From Stichopus chloronotus (Eukaryota > Echinodermata > Holothuroidea > Aspidochirotida > Stichopodidae), in contig SFZH01000008.1 of NCBI GenBank assembly GCA_021234535.1, positions 372,001 through 436,000 on the forward strand: a stretch of 64,000 nt of DNA. Reading direction: 5' to 3'. A program made the position numbers and the translations under genes. Below are positions 23,390 through 36,290 of the stretch, one piece after another. Position 1 is the first letter of the stretch, and the number at the start of each line of letters is the position of its first letter. The notes beneath the pieces are model-generated. The model was not told the origin of the DNA, searched no databases, and worked only from the letters and a program-made list of their open reading frames with translations.

Positions 23390-23860
23390 TTTAATGGGGC
23401 ACTTTTAAAGTACAGTATGAGGAGAATACGTTTGCAGGATTTCACAACAAGGGACGTAGGGCCCACATGCCATATGGTCCACATGGGACCTTGGACTTAG
23501 CAGTTTTGAATAACCCAGATAAACCTATCACTCAGGGAACATTGTGTCTAGTTACATACAAATCCATCGAAGCAATGTGCAAAAACCAGTATTTAGAACA
23601 GAATTTCATAAAATGGGCTGTACGGCCCACATAGGGCCTTGGATTAAAAATCCCTGAACACCCTGAAGGTACCACTAATAGAGTATTATGACGAAATCAT
23701 CAACAATGTACAAGAGAATCTGTTGGAGAGGAAGCATTTGCAGAATTTCATAAAATGGGCCATAGGGCCCACATGGAACCTCAGACCAAAAATTTGTGAT
23801 GGAGGAAGAGCATTTTGAACAATTGTGAACAGATAGATAGACAGATAGATCTCCATTATG
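23390..23860 (-). mobile_element. Family-2 HINE-like body, inverted
   Basis: On the minus strand it reads a GATA/GACA-type microsatellite head (around 23828-23850) and then about three tandem units of the same ~145-bp repeat as 2640-3125, including AATTCTGCAAATGC, CTTCAGGGTGTTCAGGGATTT and CATGTGGGCC blocks. Unit spacings read by eye are about 149 and 139 bp. This is the only clearly inverted member in the window. Confidence 0.65.
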
Positions 23861-26508
23861 AATTTCTGAAATTCTGAATTACTGTACCATATTGGTATAT
23901 TTCTAAGGTTGAAAATGTACTGTATGTACTGTTAATTTTGCCTCATGATTTCAAATTCTTCTAACATAACGACAGAAAGTGTAGAATACGATAATGTAGT
24001 GGTTGACAATTTTCATTCAAATCAACAGTGTACTCCTTTGAGCAAGCCAGTGGGAAGTATACTAGTATTGAATATTCAGTTAACAACTCATGATCACTGA
24101 CGCCGCGGGCAAGGTTGTGTTCATTTTGTAGGTTATTTGTAGATACAGTGTTTCCTTTCTCCAAATACTGCAATTCCCGATACCTACCAAGGAGCGACGA
24201 CTTGAGTAGTATGTTTTTGATACACCAGTGAGACCTGTACTGTTGCATATTCATTATGTAGGCGGTTATAGTAAGAACCGTTAATTTTCAAATATGATTT
24301 CTTTTTTTCGTACTGTTTTTATGCCAATCCGGTTGCTTTTCAAAGTAGTTACTGTCATTTTCCTCCATTGAATGACATGTCCGTTCATGTACAACCTCGC
24401 GTGTACCTTTAAAAATAAAGAAAAATGTTAACATCAAACATAATCTTATCTTTTTGGTTTTTCAGTACACACGCAATCACTTTAAACTGTCATAGATTTA
24501 CCTGAGTTCCCATTCTTTACCTTAGCATGAAAAAAAGTCACCCTTATCACAGGGTTTTGAGGTGAGCAACGATGTGCAATCGCACTTGAACGCCTCAAAA
24601 TTCAAGGCCTGATATGTGGTCTTATCTAAGGACTGTACTTCTAAAAGTTCTTGAGGTCCATTGTAAATAAGGACTGCTGAATACTGATGGTGGGAGGATA
24701 ATGTTCACAGTCTTCTCTTCCAAACCTAACATTTTGAATGAAAAAAAGAATTTTATTCATTGAATCACTGTAGGCTTACAGTACCAACAAAGTACTTAAT
24801 TTCATGCAATTCTTTCAAGACCTACAGTACAAAGAAGGGAAGATGACGAGTAACGAGAACTGGGCCTATAGGCAAAAAAAGGTATGGAAGTAGGCATGCA
24901 AGATAGTTCCCTAAAGTGGCAGACACATTTTACAGGGTGAGGTATGCTAAAATGCATGCAGCCAATGATAAATTTCTATTTCACAGCATTTTCATTATGT
25001 TTCTGGGGCATTGGACCTGGCCACTTTTGAGCACTATGCTAGAAAGAGGGGATCATGCATACAATTATGTCAGGGCATGAACAGCCAATTAATTCTCCTT
25101 TCTAATTTCAGGGTTTTACATTAACACTTGCCCCATTAGCCACAGCAAATAGCATATATTGATCAGATAAAACATTATTTGCATTATTACAGAGTGGCAT
25201 ATTACGCATGCTGTACTTTATGTGGCGTAGGTGTACTGAACTATATTTTGGGGGAAAGAACACTGTTGCCCGAATCTCCTCCAAGTTGCCTGAATTTTGT
25301 TGCAGTTCAGGTGCATAGAATAGACCAACTAAACAGTTTTTCAGCTAAAGGCTATTTTCTCAATGCTACATTTATTGATCTGTGGCCTGGGGGAGGGGTT
25401 AAAGTAAAGGGGGAGTTGAAAATACTTGCCTATGGTAGATTGCAAATGGTGCAATACTTGAGTGGATTGCTGACCAAATGTTGGTTTCAAATGTTCTACT
25501 TCATAAAAACACTCCTTTGTATGCTAAAGATTTGTACAGGATCTAACACAAACTTTTACTACTAACCCCAAAAAGTTCCATCACTTTTGATAACTTCCGG
25601 CACGTTTAAACTGGGGACCAAGTTCCACACTGCCTTTTTAATTTTCAAATCTAACGTTAGTACTGCAATCAAGGGCCAGCGACAAGTTCTGTTCTCTGAA
25701 AATACCATCCATCAGCTACAAAGTATGAGCATTACTATAAAAAAAATAATGAACCCTGTTAAGCCTATGTGTAGGTGATGCATTTAAAGGTAACATAAGA
25801 TAGTTAAAAGAGTGCAATGGAGGGATACAGACTCATATATTTGGCCCCTAGAAATGCCCTAAAGTCAAAACCCTCTTTCACAGTCAGTAGCCTAGGCTAG
25901 TAGTACTACAACGTACGGGCCATAGGGGCTACAATAACGTTACAGGGTCACTGTCACACTTTACCTTGGTAAACAATGAAGGTTTCTCGTCTTTCTGCTC
26001 CACTGAAATGATTTAGGCTAGTGGTTTCTTCCTGACGACTTACAGCAGCTACCACATTCACAAGATGTACACCGCAAAAACGTTCTGCCTGCGATTTGCG
26101 TGTACAAAAGAATAAAATGTGGACTGATCGTGTCCGTCTTTCCTGCGGTTTGGTTGTCACAGGAGCAAGCTAACAGCGACAAGCCGCGACGACTGAACGT
26201 CGAAGACTAAACCATTTCGTACCTTGCTCTGGCTTTCAAATCGGCCGAAATTTTGTACAGGGCATATAATAGACCTTGGACTCTAGTCAATAAATACTCT
26301 TAGGTGTAAAATATCTGAATGTCGTTTTTGAGCAGCAATCCCTGCAAGTGTGTGAGGTAGTGCTGCCATGTTCCGAGCAATGGCCGCCTCCATACACATA
26401 CAGATGGGAGGCAGCGTGGCACCGTGACTGACCGTTATGTTAATCTGTAATGAAGATCACGAACAACACGAAGTTCGTTATATTAAATCGTACCATTTGT
26501 AATCATTT
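23861..26508. other. Intronic stretch, no gene recognised
   Basis: 2.6 kb without a recognisable exon or repeat end. The largest open frame (25179-25565, 128 codons) has no family motif I recognise and no supporting splice or codon context. Confidence 0.5.
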
Positions 26509-27165
26509 GAGTGTGTGTGTGTGTTTGTTTGTGACGCCTACCTTATAAACACGATATCCAGATCTCATTTTGGTATGTGGGTGTATCTTATTGAGTACAA
26601 GAATATTCAACATTTTGGTGGAGGTCAAAAGCCATTTGGGTCAATAAGGGTCAAACTTGTAAACAATATCTCAGGAGGGGAATCTTGCACATATGTTATA
26701 CGGAGTATGTGGGTGAAACTTATGGAGCACAATAAATCTAATGTTTTGGTGGAGTTCGAAGGTCTTTTGGGGTCAACAGGGGTCAAAATTAAAACCTTGT
26801 AAACACAATTTCCCAAGAAGGGAACCTTGTTCAGATCTCATTTTTGCATGTGGGTATATCTTATCGAGGACACTTAGTGTATTGTTTTTAGTGTAGGTCA
26901 AAAGTCATTTTGAGGTCAGCAGGGGTAAAATCAAAACCTTATATACACAATTTCTCAAGAAGGGAAACATGTACGTATGTCATATTTGGTAAGTGGATGT
27001 ACCTTACTGGGGTCAAAAAGCTAATCGTGTTAGGTGGAGGTCAAAGGTCATTTGGGTTTCAACATTGGGCAAAAAGTAAAAACTGTGTAAATGCAGTATC
27101 TGAAGAACGGAAGTTTGTACATGTCTCATTTTTAGCACGTTAAGTTACCTTGTTAATTACAAATT
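26509..27165 (+). repeat. Family-1 tandem-unit array, 5' end at microsatellite
   Basis: Begins with (GT)n and GACGCCTACCTTATAAACAC, equivalent to the microsatellite-body junction of full-length copies, then about four diverged units. A perfect DR1 13-mer lies at 27038. Other units carry altered half-sites (for example GGTCAAAAGCCA). Neither the GATTCCTTGCC hairpin nor a CTAGTT end is present. Confidence 0.7.
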
Positions 27166-28305
27166 AAAAAGTGAACATCTTAGTTTGGTAGTTTGGGTCA
27201 GTATTGTACTGAAAACTCTTGGACATAGCAGAGTATTTTAAAACAATATGGGGCGGCTTTAATAGCCATTATGCCTTTCAAATCTTTGTCTCAAAGGATT
27301 TCCGCTTCCAGCACCCTCATTTTTTTCACTGTTCTGTTAAGTTAATAACAAAACTCTTGGTCCTTTTTCCGTCGTTACCGAGTGTTTAGACCATCCGACG
27401 TTAGCATGCTAGTCACAGTTTGCTGAATCGTTAGTTTTCAGGCTATACTTGCATGTATACCCATCTATGTGTACCCATCTATCAGCTTTTTTTATTATTT
27501 GCTGTATGGCCAGTAGACTTAATTCTTATACAGTTCAATTACTTCCGTATAATGTCAGGTATTATTGCTAAATAAAAACGATGATGTTATTATCATTAAT
27601 ATGGTCTCTAATTTCCCCTTTGCGAAGATATCCCGGCGGCTGCAATGAATGTTTTCGACAAATTGCAGACCAGGTTAATTGAAATGTCTTTTCGTACAGT
27701 TAGTGTATAAACCAATCACATCTTACGTATTTATGGTTTCTGGTGGATTCATTTTAATTGCCAATATACAAAACACCTGCTAGGATATTTATAAAGTATC
27801 ATCAAATATTCTAACATATGACAACGCTGGTGGTGATCGCTGAGTATATACTATATCGTCGACCTAGTTTACATCCAGGCATTATTCTTGACAAAAGTAA
27901 CTTGGGAGTTCTTCTCTTCTTACAGCTTACTTTTATGAAAGTAAGTGCAAGAATCGGATAGATTACCACATGAGCGTATGATCCGGTGACTCATAAATGG
28001 AAGACTCCTAAGTTTATATCAGACGGAGATTTAGAAGGTTAATACTCAATATGATGAATATCATGACACATGGAGTAGTTTGTGGTTTCTCTTGTCGAAC
28101 TCCCGTGCTTGAGCAAATACCGGTACTATTTTCGGTACTGTTTTTTAAGCGGATTCTAATAGCAATTTGATTTTCTGCTTACACAAAGCCCTGGCAATCC
28201 ACCATTAAAGCAGCACTTTGCCTCTGTCACTGCGAGTTTAACAACAGCTATGGTGTAAAATGTCATATCTCCAGACATTTTCAGCTTATCCAGCCAACTC
28301 CTTTT
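27166..28305. other. Intronic stretch, no gene recognised
   Basis: No exon recognised. A short AC(C)ATTAAAGCAGCACTTTG segment at about 28200 resembles a family-B MITE end. Confidence 0.45.
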
Positions 28306-29797
28306 TGATTCCTTGCCGAAGGCTCAAGGAATCTATGCGATAATGATTTCGTGTGTGTGTGCGTGTGTGTGTGTGTGTATGTAACACTTCTTGTAAACGC
28401 GATATCTCAAGAAGGGTAACCATGACTGATCTCATACTGGGTGTGTGGGTTGTTCATATTGAGTAGATGATCCCTATCGTTTTTGGTGGAGGTCAAAGGT
28501 CATTTGAGGTCACTAGAGGTCAGAATGTGAAAACCTTGTAAACACGGTGTCTCAAGAACGGTAACTGTGACTGATGTCATACGTGGTGTGTGAGTTGGTC
28601 TTATTGAGTAGATGATCCCTATTGTTTTCGGTGGAGGTCAAAGGTCATTTGAGGTCACCGGAGGTCAAACTGGAAAAACATTGTGAACACGATATCTCCA
28701 GAAGGGTAACTGTGACTGATATCATCCTTCGTGTGTGGGTTGGTCTTATTGAGTGGATGATCCCTATTGTTTTTGGTGGAGGTCAAAGGTCATTTGAGGT
28801 CACCAGAGTCAAAATGTGAAAACCTTGTAAACACGATATCTCAAGAACGGTAACTGTGACTGATGTCATACTTGGGTGTGTGGGTTGGTCTTATTGAGTA
28901 GATGATCCCTATTGTTTTTGGTGGAGGTCAAAGGTCGTTGAGGTCACCAGAGGTCAAAATGTGAAAACCTTGTAAACACAATATCTCAAGAATTGTAACT
29001 GTTACTGATGTCATACTTGGTGTGTGGGTTGGTCATATTGAGTAGATGATCCCTATTGTTTTTGGTGGAGGTCAAAGGTCATTTGAGGTCACCGGAGGTC
29101 AAAATGTGAAAACCTTGTAAACACAATATCTCAAGAATTGTAACTGTTACTGATGTCATACTTGGTGTGTGGGTTGGTCATATTGAGTAGATGATCCCTA
29201 TTGTTTTTGGTGGAGGTCAAAGGTCATTTGAGGTCACCGGAGGTCAAAATGTGAAAACCTTGTAAACACGATATCCAAGAACGGTAACCGTGACTGATGT
29301 CATACTTGGTGTGTGGGTCGTTTGTATTGAGTAGATGATCCCTATTGCTTTTGATGGAGGATAAAGGTTATTTGAGGTCACCCTAGGTCAAACTGTAAAC
29401 ACATTGTAACCACAATATCTCCAGAAGGGTAACTGTGACTGATGTCATACGTGGTGTGTGTGTTATTCATATTGAATAGATGACTCCTATTGTTTTTTTG
29501 TGGAGGTCAAAGGTCGTTTGAGATCACCTGAGGTGAAACCTTGCTAACACATTATCTCCAGGAGGGTAATGTTGACTGATGTCATACTTGACTGGGTAGG
29601 TGATCCCTATTGCTTTTAGTGGATGTCAAATGTCATTTGAGGTCACCAAAATAAAGGTTATGTGGGTTAAAGGCTTATTAATGTGATGTTTCAAGACCCG
29701 CAACTGCAGTTGATCTCATACTTGTCATGTGGATAATTCATGCTTGTTGTAATATAACCATGTAGCAAGGAATCACCAAGCCTTTTGGCTTTCTGGT
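28306..29797 (+). mobile_element. Family-1 HINE, copy 3: most regular tandem core
   Basis: GATTCCTTGCC at 28307-28317, GT microsatellite at 28351-28380, then about eight tandem units. GCAAGGAATC is at 29765-29774, and hairpin AAGCCttttGGCTT at 29778-29791 is followed by TCTGGTT. DR1 sites start at 28490, 28635, 28780, 28925 (last base changed), 29069 and 29214, so spacings are 145, 145, 145, 144 and 145 bp. Each is followed by two AGGTCA-type half-sites at 4-bp spacing. The copy lacks the ~1.1-kb internal segment of copies 1, 2 and 4. Confidence 0.8.
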
Positions 29798-31968
29798 TGA
29801 TTCCTTGCCGAAGGCAGAAGGAATCTATGCGAAGCTGATGTCGTGTGTGTGTGTGTGCGTGTGCGTGTGTGACGCCTGCATGTAAACACGATATCTCAAG
29901 GAGCGTAACTCTGAGTGATCTCATACTTGGCATGTAGATTGCCCTGTTGTTTTTGGTGGAGGTCAAAGGTCATTTGGGGTCACTAGAGGTCAAAAGGTAA
30001 ATACCTTGAAAATTGGTTGTAAACACTATATCTCCAGAAGCGTAACTCTGAGTGATCTCATACTTGGCATGAAGGTTGCCCTTATGGAGTAGATGATCCG
30101 TATTGTTTTTGGTGGAGGTAAAAGGTCATTTGGGGTCACCAGGGGTCAAATTGTGAAAACCTATGTAAACACGATATCTCAAGAAGAGAAGCTTGAACAG
30201 ATGTCATACGATGTGTGTAGGTGTATCTTATTGAGTACAAGGGTCACTAGAGGTCAAAAGGTAAATACCTTGAAAATTGCTTGTAAACACGATATCTCCA
30301 GAACGATAAATGTGAGAGATCTCATAGTTAGCGTGTGGATTACCCATATCGAGAAGATGATCCCTATTTTTTGGCAGAGGTGAAAGGTCATTCGGGGTCA
30401 TGGGAGGTCAAAATGTGAAAAACTTGAATCTACAATATTTAAAGAACGGTCCTATAGTGAATTTTATACTTGTAATGTAGAATCCTCTAGTTGATTTGAG
30501 AACTTCTTTTAGGACATACCAACATAGTCTCTTCGATAGCCATAAAGAAAAGATGAAGACAACATTAAATTTGGTATCAAAGATTATTTGGCAAACCTTA
30601 TGCCACTGTCCTCATGAGGACATGTGAGCATGCATGAATTGTAAATTGGAATTGATTAAATATACCACGGGTTATTAGCTTTGTAAAAAGAACTAAATTA
30701 CTGATCATTTGAATCAAATACCCTTAGCGTGCATGAACTGTTATTGCATAATTGAATGAATCAAATTGTAACTGACCCACCTCTGTTCCAATTGGTCACT
30801 GTTATCTGACATAATTTATCACAGTCGACTGCCAGTAAAAACCACAGTGTCCAGAATAAATCATACAGTCTGTTGAGCCAGGTGCTCAATGGACTTAACC
30901 ATTTACTGTATAACAGTGTCTCAGTTTAGCCCTTAAAGGGAAATAGGGTGTTTGTTTTACAGAAAACAACCATATTTTAAAACCATTATTTGTGGACATA
31001 GAATGATAGATTATTCAAAATAACGAATTACAGTAGCCTTATGTTCAAGAAATAAGATTCTCACAGATCAGAAGTTTAGCTATTTGTTGCTCAACAATAA
31101 TTTATTCACTCAAACTTCTTAAAATTCAAATGATGCATCCGTTACTCATCACATGCATAATGTTTTGAGGAGATGAAGCTTTGACAGATATTTATTGATA
31201 AAACTGAATGGTTTAACAATGGTTAAAGAGAATTTCTTTGTACGTCATGTTGGTGTATTTTAAACGCCCTATTTCACTTGACAGTAGTTCAGGTAAGCTG
31301 TAAACAAATGACTACTGTGTATCAAACCAGGGAAACTTGTACTGTGTGTTGTGTCTTTAAGTACACTAAAGGCAAAATTGCAAGTCATGCTAGATTCTGG
31401 TTTAATAGGGTTATCAGTTTAGGCTAATTTTCAAGGACATCATAGCCATTGGGAAGGGCATCACGCCAAAAAATCAAATACGAAAGAGCTGCCATCAAAA
31501 GCTGTAACTCGACAAAATAAAGTGCTATAATTTTGATTAAATAAATATGTTTACCTTTTTATCAAGTTATTAGACACGACAAAATGTAATTTGTTCCCCT
31601 GCAGCATCATAACCGTTTGGGAGTTTTCTCATGTTTGTGTAGGTCAAAGGTTATTTGGGGTGACAAAAGGTCAAAACCTTGTATACATGATATTTTAGAG
31701 GTGATAAATATGAGGGATCTTATACTTAGCTTGTGAATTGATCATATTTAGCACGTTGATGGCAATATAGGGTAGGTGATCCCTATTGTTTTAAGTGGAG
31801 GCGAAAGGTCATTTTGGGTCACCAGATTTCTAAAGGTTTTGACCTTACTAAGATGGTATCTCAAGTAGGATAACTGTGTGGGATCTCATGCTTGTCATGT
31901 GGGCGATTCATGTTTGTTACAATATATATCATGAGGCAAGGAATCGCTAAGCCTTTTGGCTTTCTAGT
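29798..31968 (+). mobile_element. Family-1 HINE, copy 4, abutting copy 3 head to tail
   Basis: Starts directly at the last T of copy 3: TCTGGT|TGATTCC. GATTCCTTGCC is at 29799-29809, the GT microsatellite at 29842-29870, then tandem units (perfect DR1 at 29960), the internal segment ~30420-31600 with the nested module at 30934-31281, GGCAAGGAATC at 31935-31945, hairpin 31949-31962, and TCTAGTT. Closely related to copies 1 and 2. Confidence 0.8.
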
Positions 31969-34900
31969 TGTAAGGTTGAAATAAAATTGTTGAAAGTACA
32001 AGAGCCCGGCTGTTTTCTATTCTTGGGAGTTACATTCCGTGACGATAAACTCTGCCTGTTTTACATATTTAATAGAAGTACGATCCTTGATCCTTGAACT
32101 ACGAACCAATTTCTGAAGTTCTAACTTGTTTTCACAGTCTGGTGTAATGTATGCATGTGTGGAACACCTACGTGACACACGGACGGATTATCCGTGATTT
32201 TTTTTTTTTAACTTTCTTTTTACTGTTTGCTCATTAAGGCTACCAAACATCACATCAGTGATTGGTTTAGTTTGAAACCATAGTTGCTGTGTACATTTGA
32301 TTCAGAGTGAAGTAAATTCGTTAATTTCTCAGTACACGCACTTTAAGTGGGGAAAAAGTAAGAAAACGTTTCAGTTCTGAGTTCCTGTAGGCACTATGTT
32401 GCAAACTGCATGGATATAGCGAAATGGCATGAAGTAAATGCAATATGTAACTTTAAAAGCAACACTGAGCATTTTTGTGCCCAGAATGGTACTACATGCC
32501 AAGTAGGAGATCTTTCCATCATGTGATATCGCATTTACAACTTTAAAGTCGGAAAGAAAAGACATACATTAACAAGTGCAAATTTGAGCACGTTTACACA
32601 CAGACACACGTAATATTTATCTGTGGTTAGTGTAAGTGGCTAGTGAGTACTGGTGCCAATGGGGTTGTTCGGTTCATTAATGCAGGGCTCCTGAACTGGA
32701 CTGGTTCTCCTGTCAGCCTTTGGGAAAGTTGCGAAAGACTGGGGGGGGGGGGGGGGTTACACTCTAATCCATGTGGATGGCTGATCCCCAGAGATTCAAA
32801 TTTATATCATATATCTAGTCACTATATTCTGTGTGAAACCAGTGGATCATTGAAGAGTAGTGGATGCAGGTTTGTCTAGTGACCAAGTTTGGCAAAGGGA
32901 GCACCTCTTGACTCTTTGTCAATGTTTTTCATGTATGTCTGCTCAGGAGACTGTTGTTGAAGAAAATGTACGGCGTATAGCATATATAATGACAGGAATG
33001 ACAAACTGACGCATGGTTAAATCCTGCCTGGAGTCCCCTCCTCTCAACCCCCCCCCCCCCCCCCCCCATCTGTGCGGTTACTTGCATAGCAGAGAATCAG
33101 TTGATAATGTTAAAATGACAGAAATAGTGCAAGATCAGTACCGGTGTTCTGCCGCAAAATTAGGGTTGGGCGGTATACCGGTGCTCCATTGGTACCGTTG
33201 TGATTCCGTACAATCGTAAACATCAAACATGAACAGGGTTCTTGTTGTAGGTTTAATAAGGAAATAGTACGTACCCTGCATTCAGATGATGGCAGATTCG
33301 GACTGGTAGGCAACACGTTAAAGAGGATGGTAATTATGAGAAAGACATGAAATACTTTCTACATAGTGCCTATACATGGGTGTAAACTGATTCAAGTGTC
33401 ACCATGTACAGTATTGAGTTACTCTTGTGTTTTGCCCTGAAACGTTTTACTGAAATGATTGTACAAATTTTGTCAGGTTCGGTACTAACATATCATTGTA
33501 CGGACAATACTTAAGGATTGTAGTTACATGCTGATTGACTTGAAAGTTGAAAAGGGGAAAATGGGCTTAACCTAAAATACATAAAAGAAAGTTCTCAGTT
33601 TGATGGAAAAGTGCAATATCTGGTGGGAATGTTGTTGTAACTATACGAGCGGACTACGAAGAAAGCCTAGATATATTTTGGACTGTACTATCTTTGTGTG
33701 AGAAATAACCATTATGTTTCAATGGGCTGTACAGTAGATCTTGAACCACGCTGATGCAGGAAGTCACCTAGCTGAGATGCGGGGTCTATCCAAGACTGAC
33801 TCTGAGCATTGTGCTTGCAATGATGGCTGGCTGTCAAGTGTACCATATTGTATCTCCATGGATAGTTGAAGACATGTCTACCAACTGAACCGACCTACAT
33901 CGCTACATAGATAATGGCCAGTTCAGCATACAATTGACTGCTGAGCTCAGCTCAGCACTACTGAGATGAGGTCCTCCACCTCTCCCAACCTTTAGGAAAG
34001 TGGCTAAAGACTGGGGGATACACTCGTCTGTCGGATGGGGACATTAAATGTCGGTCCCGGGAACAGAATTGGGTATGTATGGGATTGTCGGTTCACCCCT
34101 GCCTCGATACCCTCTGACACTTATCCAAAAGAGTAGGCGAAATTCGCCGGAGTTCATCCACAATCAACATGAAATAGGAGCCCTCGATGGGTATTCATAC
34201 TTTCTGATCCTTAAATTCTAAACTAAACTTAGACTATAAGCGCCAGTCACTGTGAATCAATAGTACCCAAGTCATGTCAAAATCACACCAGTTAGTAAAA
34301 ACAATCAATAGCGCTATGCAACAGTTTAGGGAGGACTATAATATGGTTAGACAACTCAGGTTGTAATTTGCCAAATGCCCTCCCCGGCAGAAAATTCCAG
34401 CTCAGTAACAGTTAAACGGGTTTTTAACAGGGACCTGTTGAACAGTATGAGTGCAAGAGATATGAACAGATTTTCAACAGGTATTAACATGTATTGACAG
34501 GTATCATCAGCTATTAGCATGTATCAACAGTTATTAGCTGGTATCCTAACAGGTTTGAATAGGAAGATAACAGGTTTCAACATCAACAGGTACTAACAGG
34601 AAACAACGGATTTCCACTGGTTTTACAGCTGGTTTTGGCAGACTGGTTTAACATGATTCAGCAAGACCCGAAGGCCTCAAATGGTCCAGATGGAGACAAA
34701 ACATAGAATTAAAACTTCCAACAAGCTCATCTGTCTCCACACATGCACTTCACCTGCTGTACTTGCATATCGATCGAGCTAGCATTGAATAGTATGTACC
34801 TTTCCAACTGCTTCTCTTTTGGCCGATGGCTGATCTCAAAGAGTGCCCCACCCCCCATTCTCGGATTCTTGCATCCAAAATTGTTTAGCCAAATGTGAAT

Positions 34901-35309
34901 CTTCTTAAGTCCTACTGAGAATGTCCTTTTTATCTTTGCAAGTCTTTCCTTGTGGGTATGATTCCTTTTGACAGAGGTCACAAACATTTCTGATTGCACT
35001 CACACACCTATCTCCTTCGCTGTGATGTGTTATCTTTTCACGACGGTTGCTGGGGGATCACAGTTCTTCAAAATAAGATCATTCAGGAACTTGCATTTAC
35101 TCACTGGATATTATTTCTGTACAGTATATGTTTCAAAAGCTGCAGTCTGAGGTAACAAGGTCATCAGCATTGAACAGTACTTGGTCTCACAACTGAGAAT
35201 GGTCACTCGATGTCATACTATAAAATGTTGTAAGTTCATACCGGGGTCTTGACAATTAGAGAAGATTTTGTAAATTGACATCGTTCAGTGGCTGAAAGTG
35301 ATGGGAAGC
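31969..35309. other. Intronic stretch, no gene recognised
   Basis: Contains a 16-G run (32741-32756) and a 20-C run (33048-33067). A short repeat (GGAAAGT-GC-AAAGACTGGGGG ... ACACTC) occurs at ~32720-32765 and again at ~33990-34025. At 34430-34625 there is an irregular stretch built from ACAGGTATTAAC / ACATGTATCAAC-like words. No exon is recognised. Confidence 0.45.
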
Positions 35310-35557
35310 TTAAAGACAGCGACTCACTACACCAAGCTTCATACTTTGCTACGGGAAAGCGAAATTCTCAATCGTTTCTGCTCTTTGAATGACGGCAAAT
35401 TCAAAAGATGGAGAGGAGCTCATATTGCACATATGTGCACAGGGGCCCATTGTTTTAAGTATACATGAAGGTGAGTTTTAGACAGGCCGTGAGAGTGGCT
35501 AGCAGTGGGTGGTTAGGAGAGCTGGAACTGTCTGGGAGCGCTAGTGACTGCCATTAA
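35310..35557. repeat. Family-A MITE, copy 3, diverged
   Basis: Shares AAAGCGAAATTCTCAA, GGCAAATTCAAAAGATG, CACAGGG-CCATTGTTTT, TTTAGACAGGC and GTGGTTAGGAGAGCTGGAACTG with copies 1 and 2. TTAA-like borders occur at 35310-35313 and 35554-35557, but the terminal inverted repeats have diverged. Confidence 0.6.
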
Positions 35558-35640
35558 AATACAAGAGGGCAATCCACGGAGTTGCGTATCTCATCGCCAA
35601 CATGTATTGATTTCAATACAGGGCCTGCAAATGGGTCTAC

Positions 35641-36290
35641 AAATTTTGGGGCAAAATTGGCATTTGTTTTCTAAAAAATCAGCAAATTTCACTCTCTTTA
35701 ATAAAAAAGTGACATACCTTGAATATTACATTCTCAAGTAAGTCCTTGCAAAATTTTGCATTAAATGCTCAAATACATCTCAAGATATGCTGGAAATACC
35801 AATTTTGTCCCAAAATTGGCTTTTTTTCTCAAACATCAGCAAATTTACCTGGATTTACCATTACAGTAATATTATGTTGAACAATGTGTTCTCAGGTAAT
35901 TACTTACAAAACATTAAGTTAATTGGTCTGATAGTTCTCAAGATATGCTGGAAATACCAATTTTGGGGCAAAATTGGCTTTTTTTTCTAAAAAATCACCA
36001 AATTTCACTCTCTTTACTACAAAAGTGATATGCCTTGAACAGATTTCATTCTCAGGTAAGTTTTTGCCAAATTTTGCATTAAATTTTCAAATACTTCTCA
36101 AGATATGCTGAAAGTAGCAATTTTGGGGCAAAATTGGCTTTTTTTCTCAAAAATCAGCAAATTTGACTTCATTTACCCTACAACTAATACATCTTGAACA
36201 TATTGGCATCATGCACAACCTTACCAAGTTTAAACGTAATCGTTCATATACTTTTCAAACTATTCTGCGAAAAACACAATTTGGACAGGT
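35641..36290. repeat. Tandem array, ~159-bp unit, four copies
   Basis: Units are anchored by the palindrome-like block CCAATTTTGGGGCAAAATTGG (8-bp arms; slightly altered in the first two units) beginning near 35641, 35800, 35959 and 36119. Each is followed by a T run, AAAATCAGCAAATTT, a less conserved middle, and CTCAAGATATGCTGGAAAT. Spacing is 158-160 bp. The open frames across it do not stay in register between units. Confidence 0.85.

Noticed and set aside
25179..25565. 128-codon open frame
   Set aside because: No recognisable family motif, no splice signals, and composition like the surrounding AT-rich intron.
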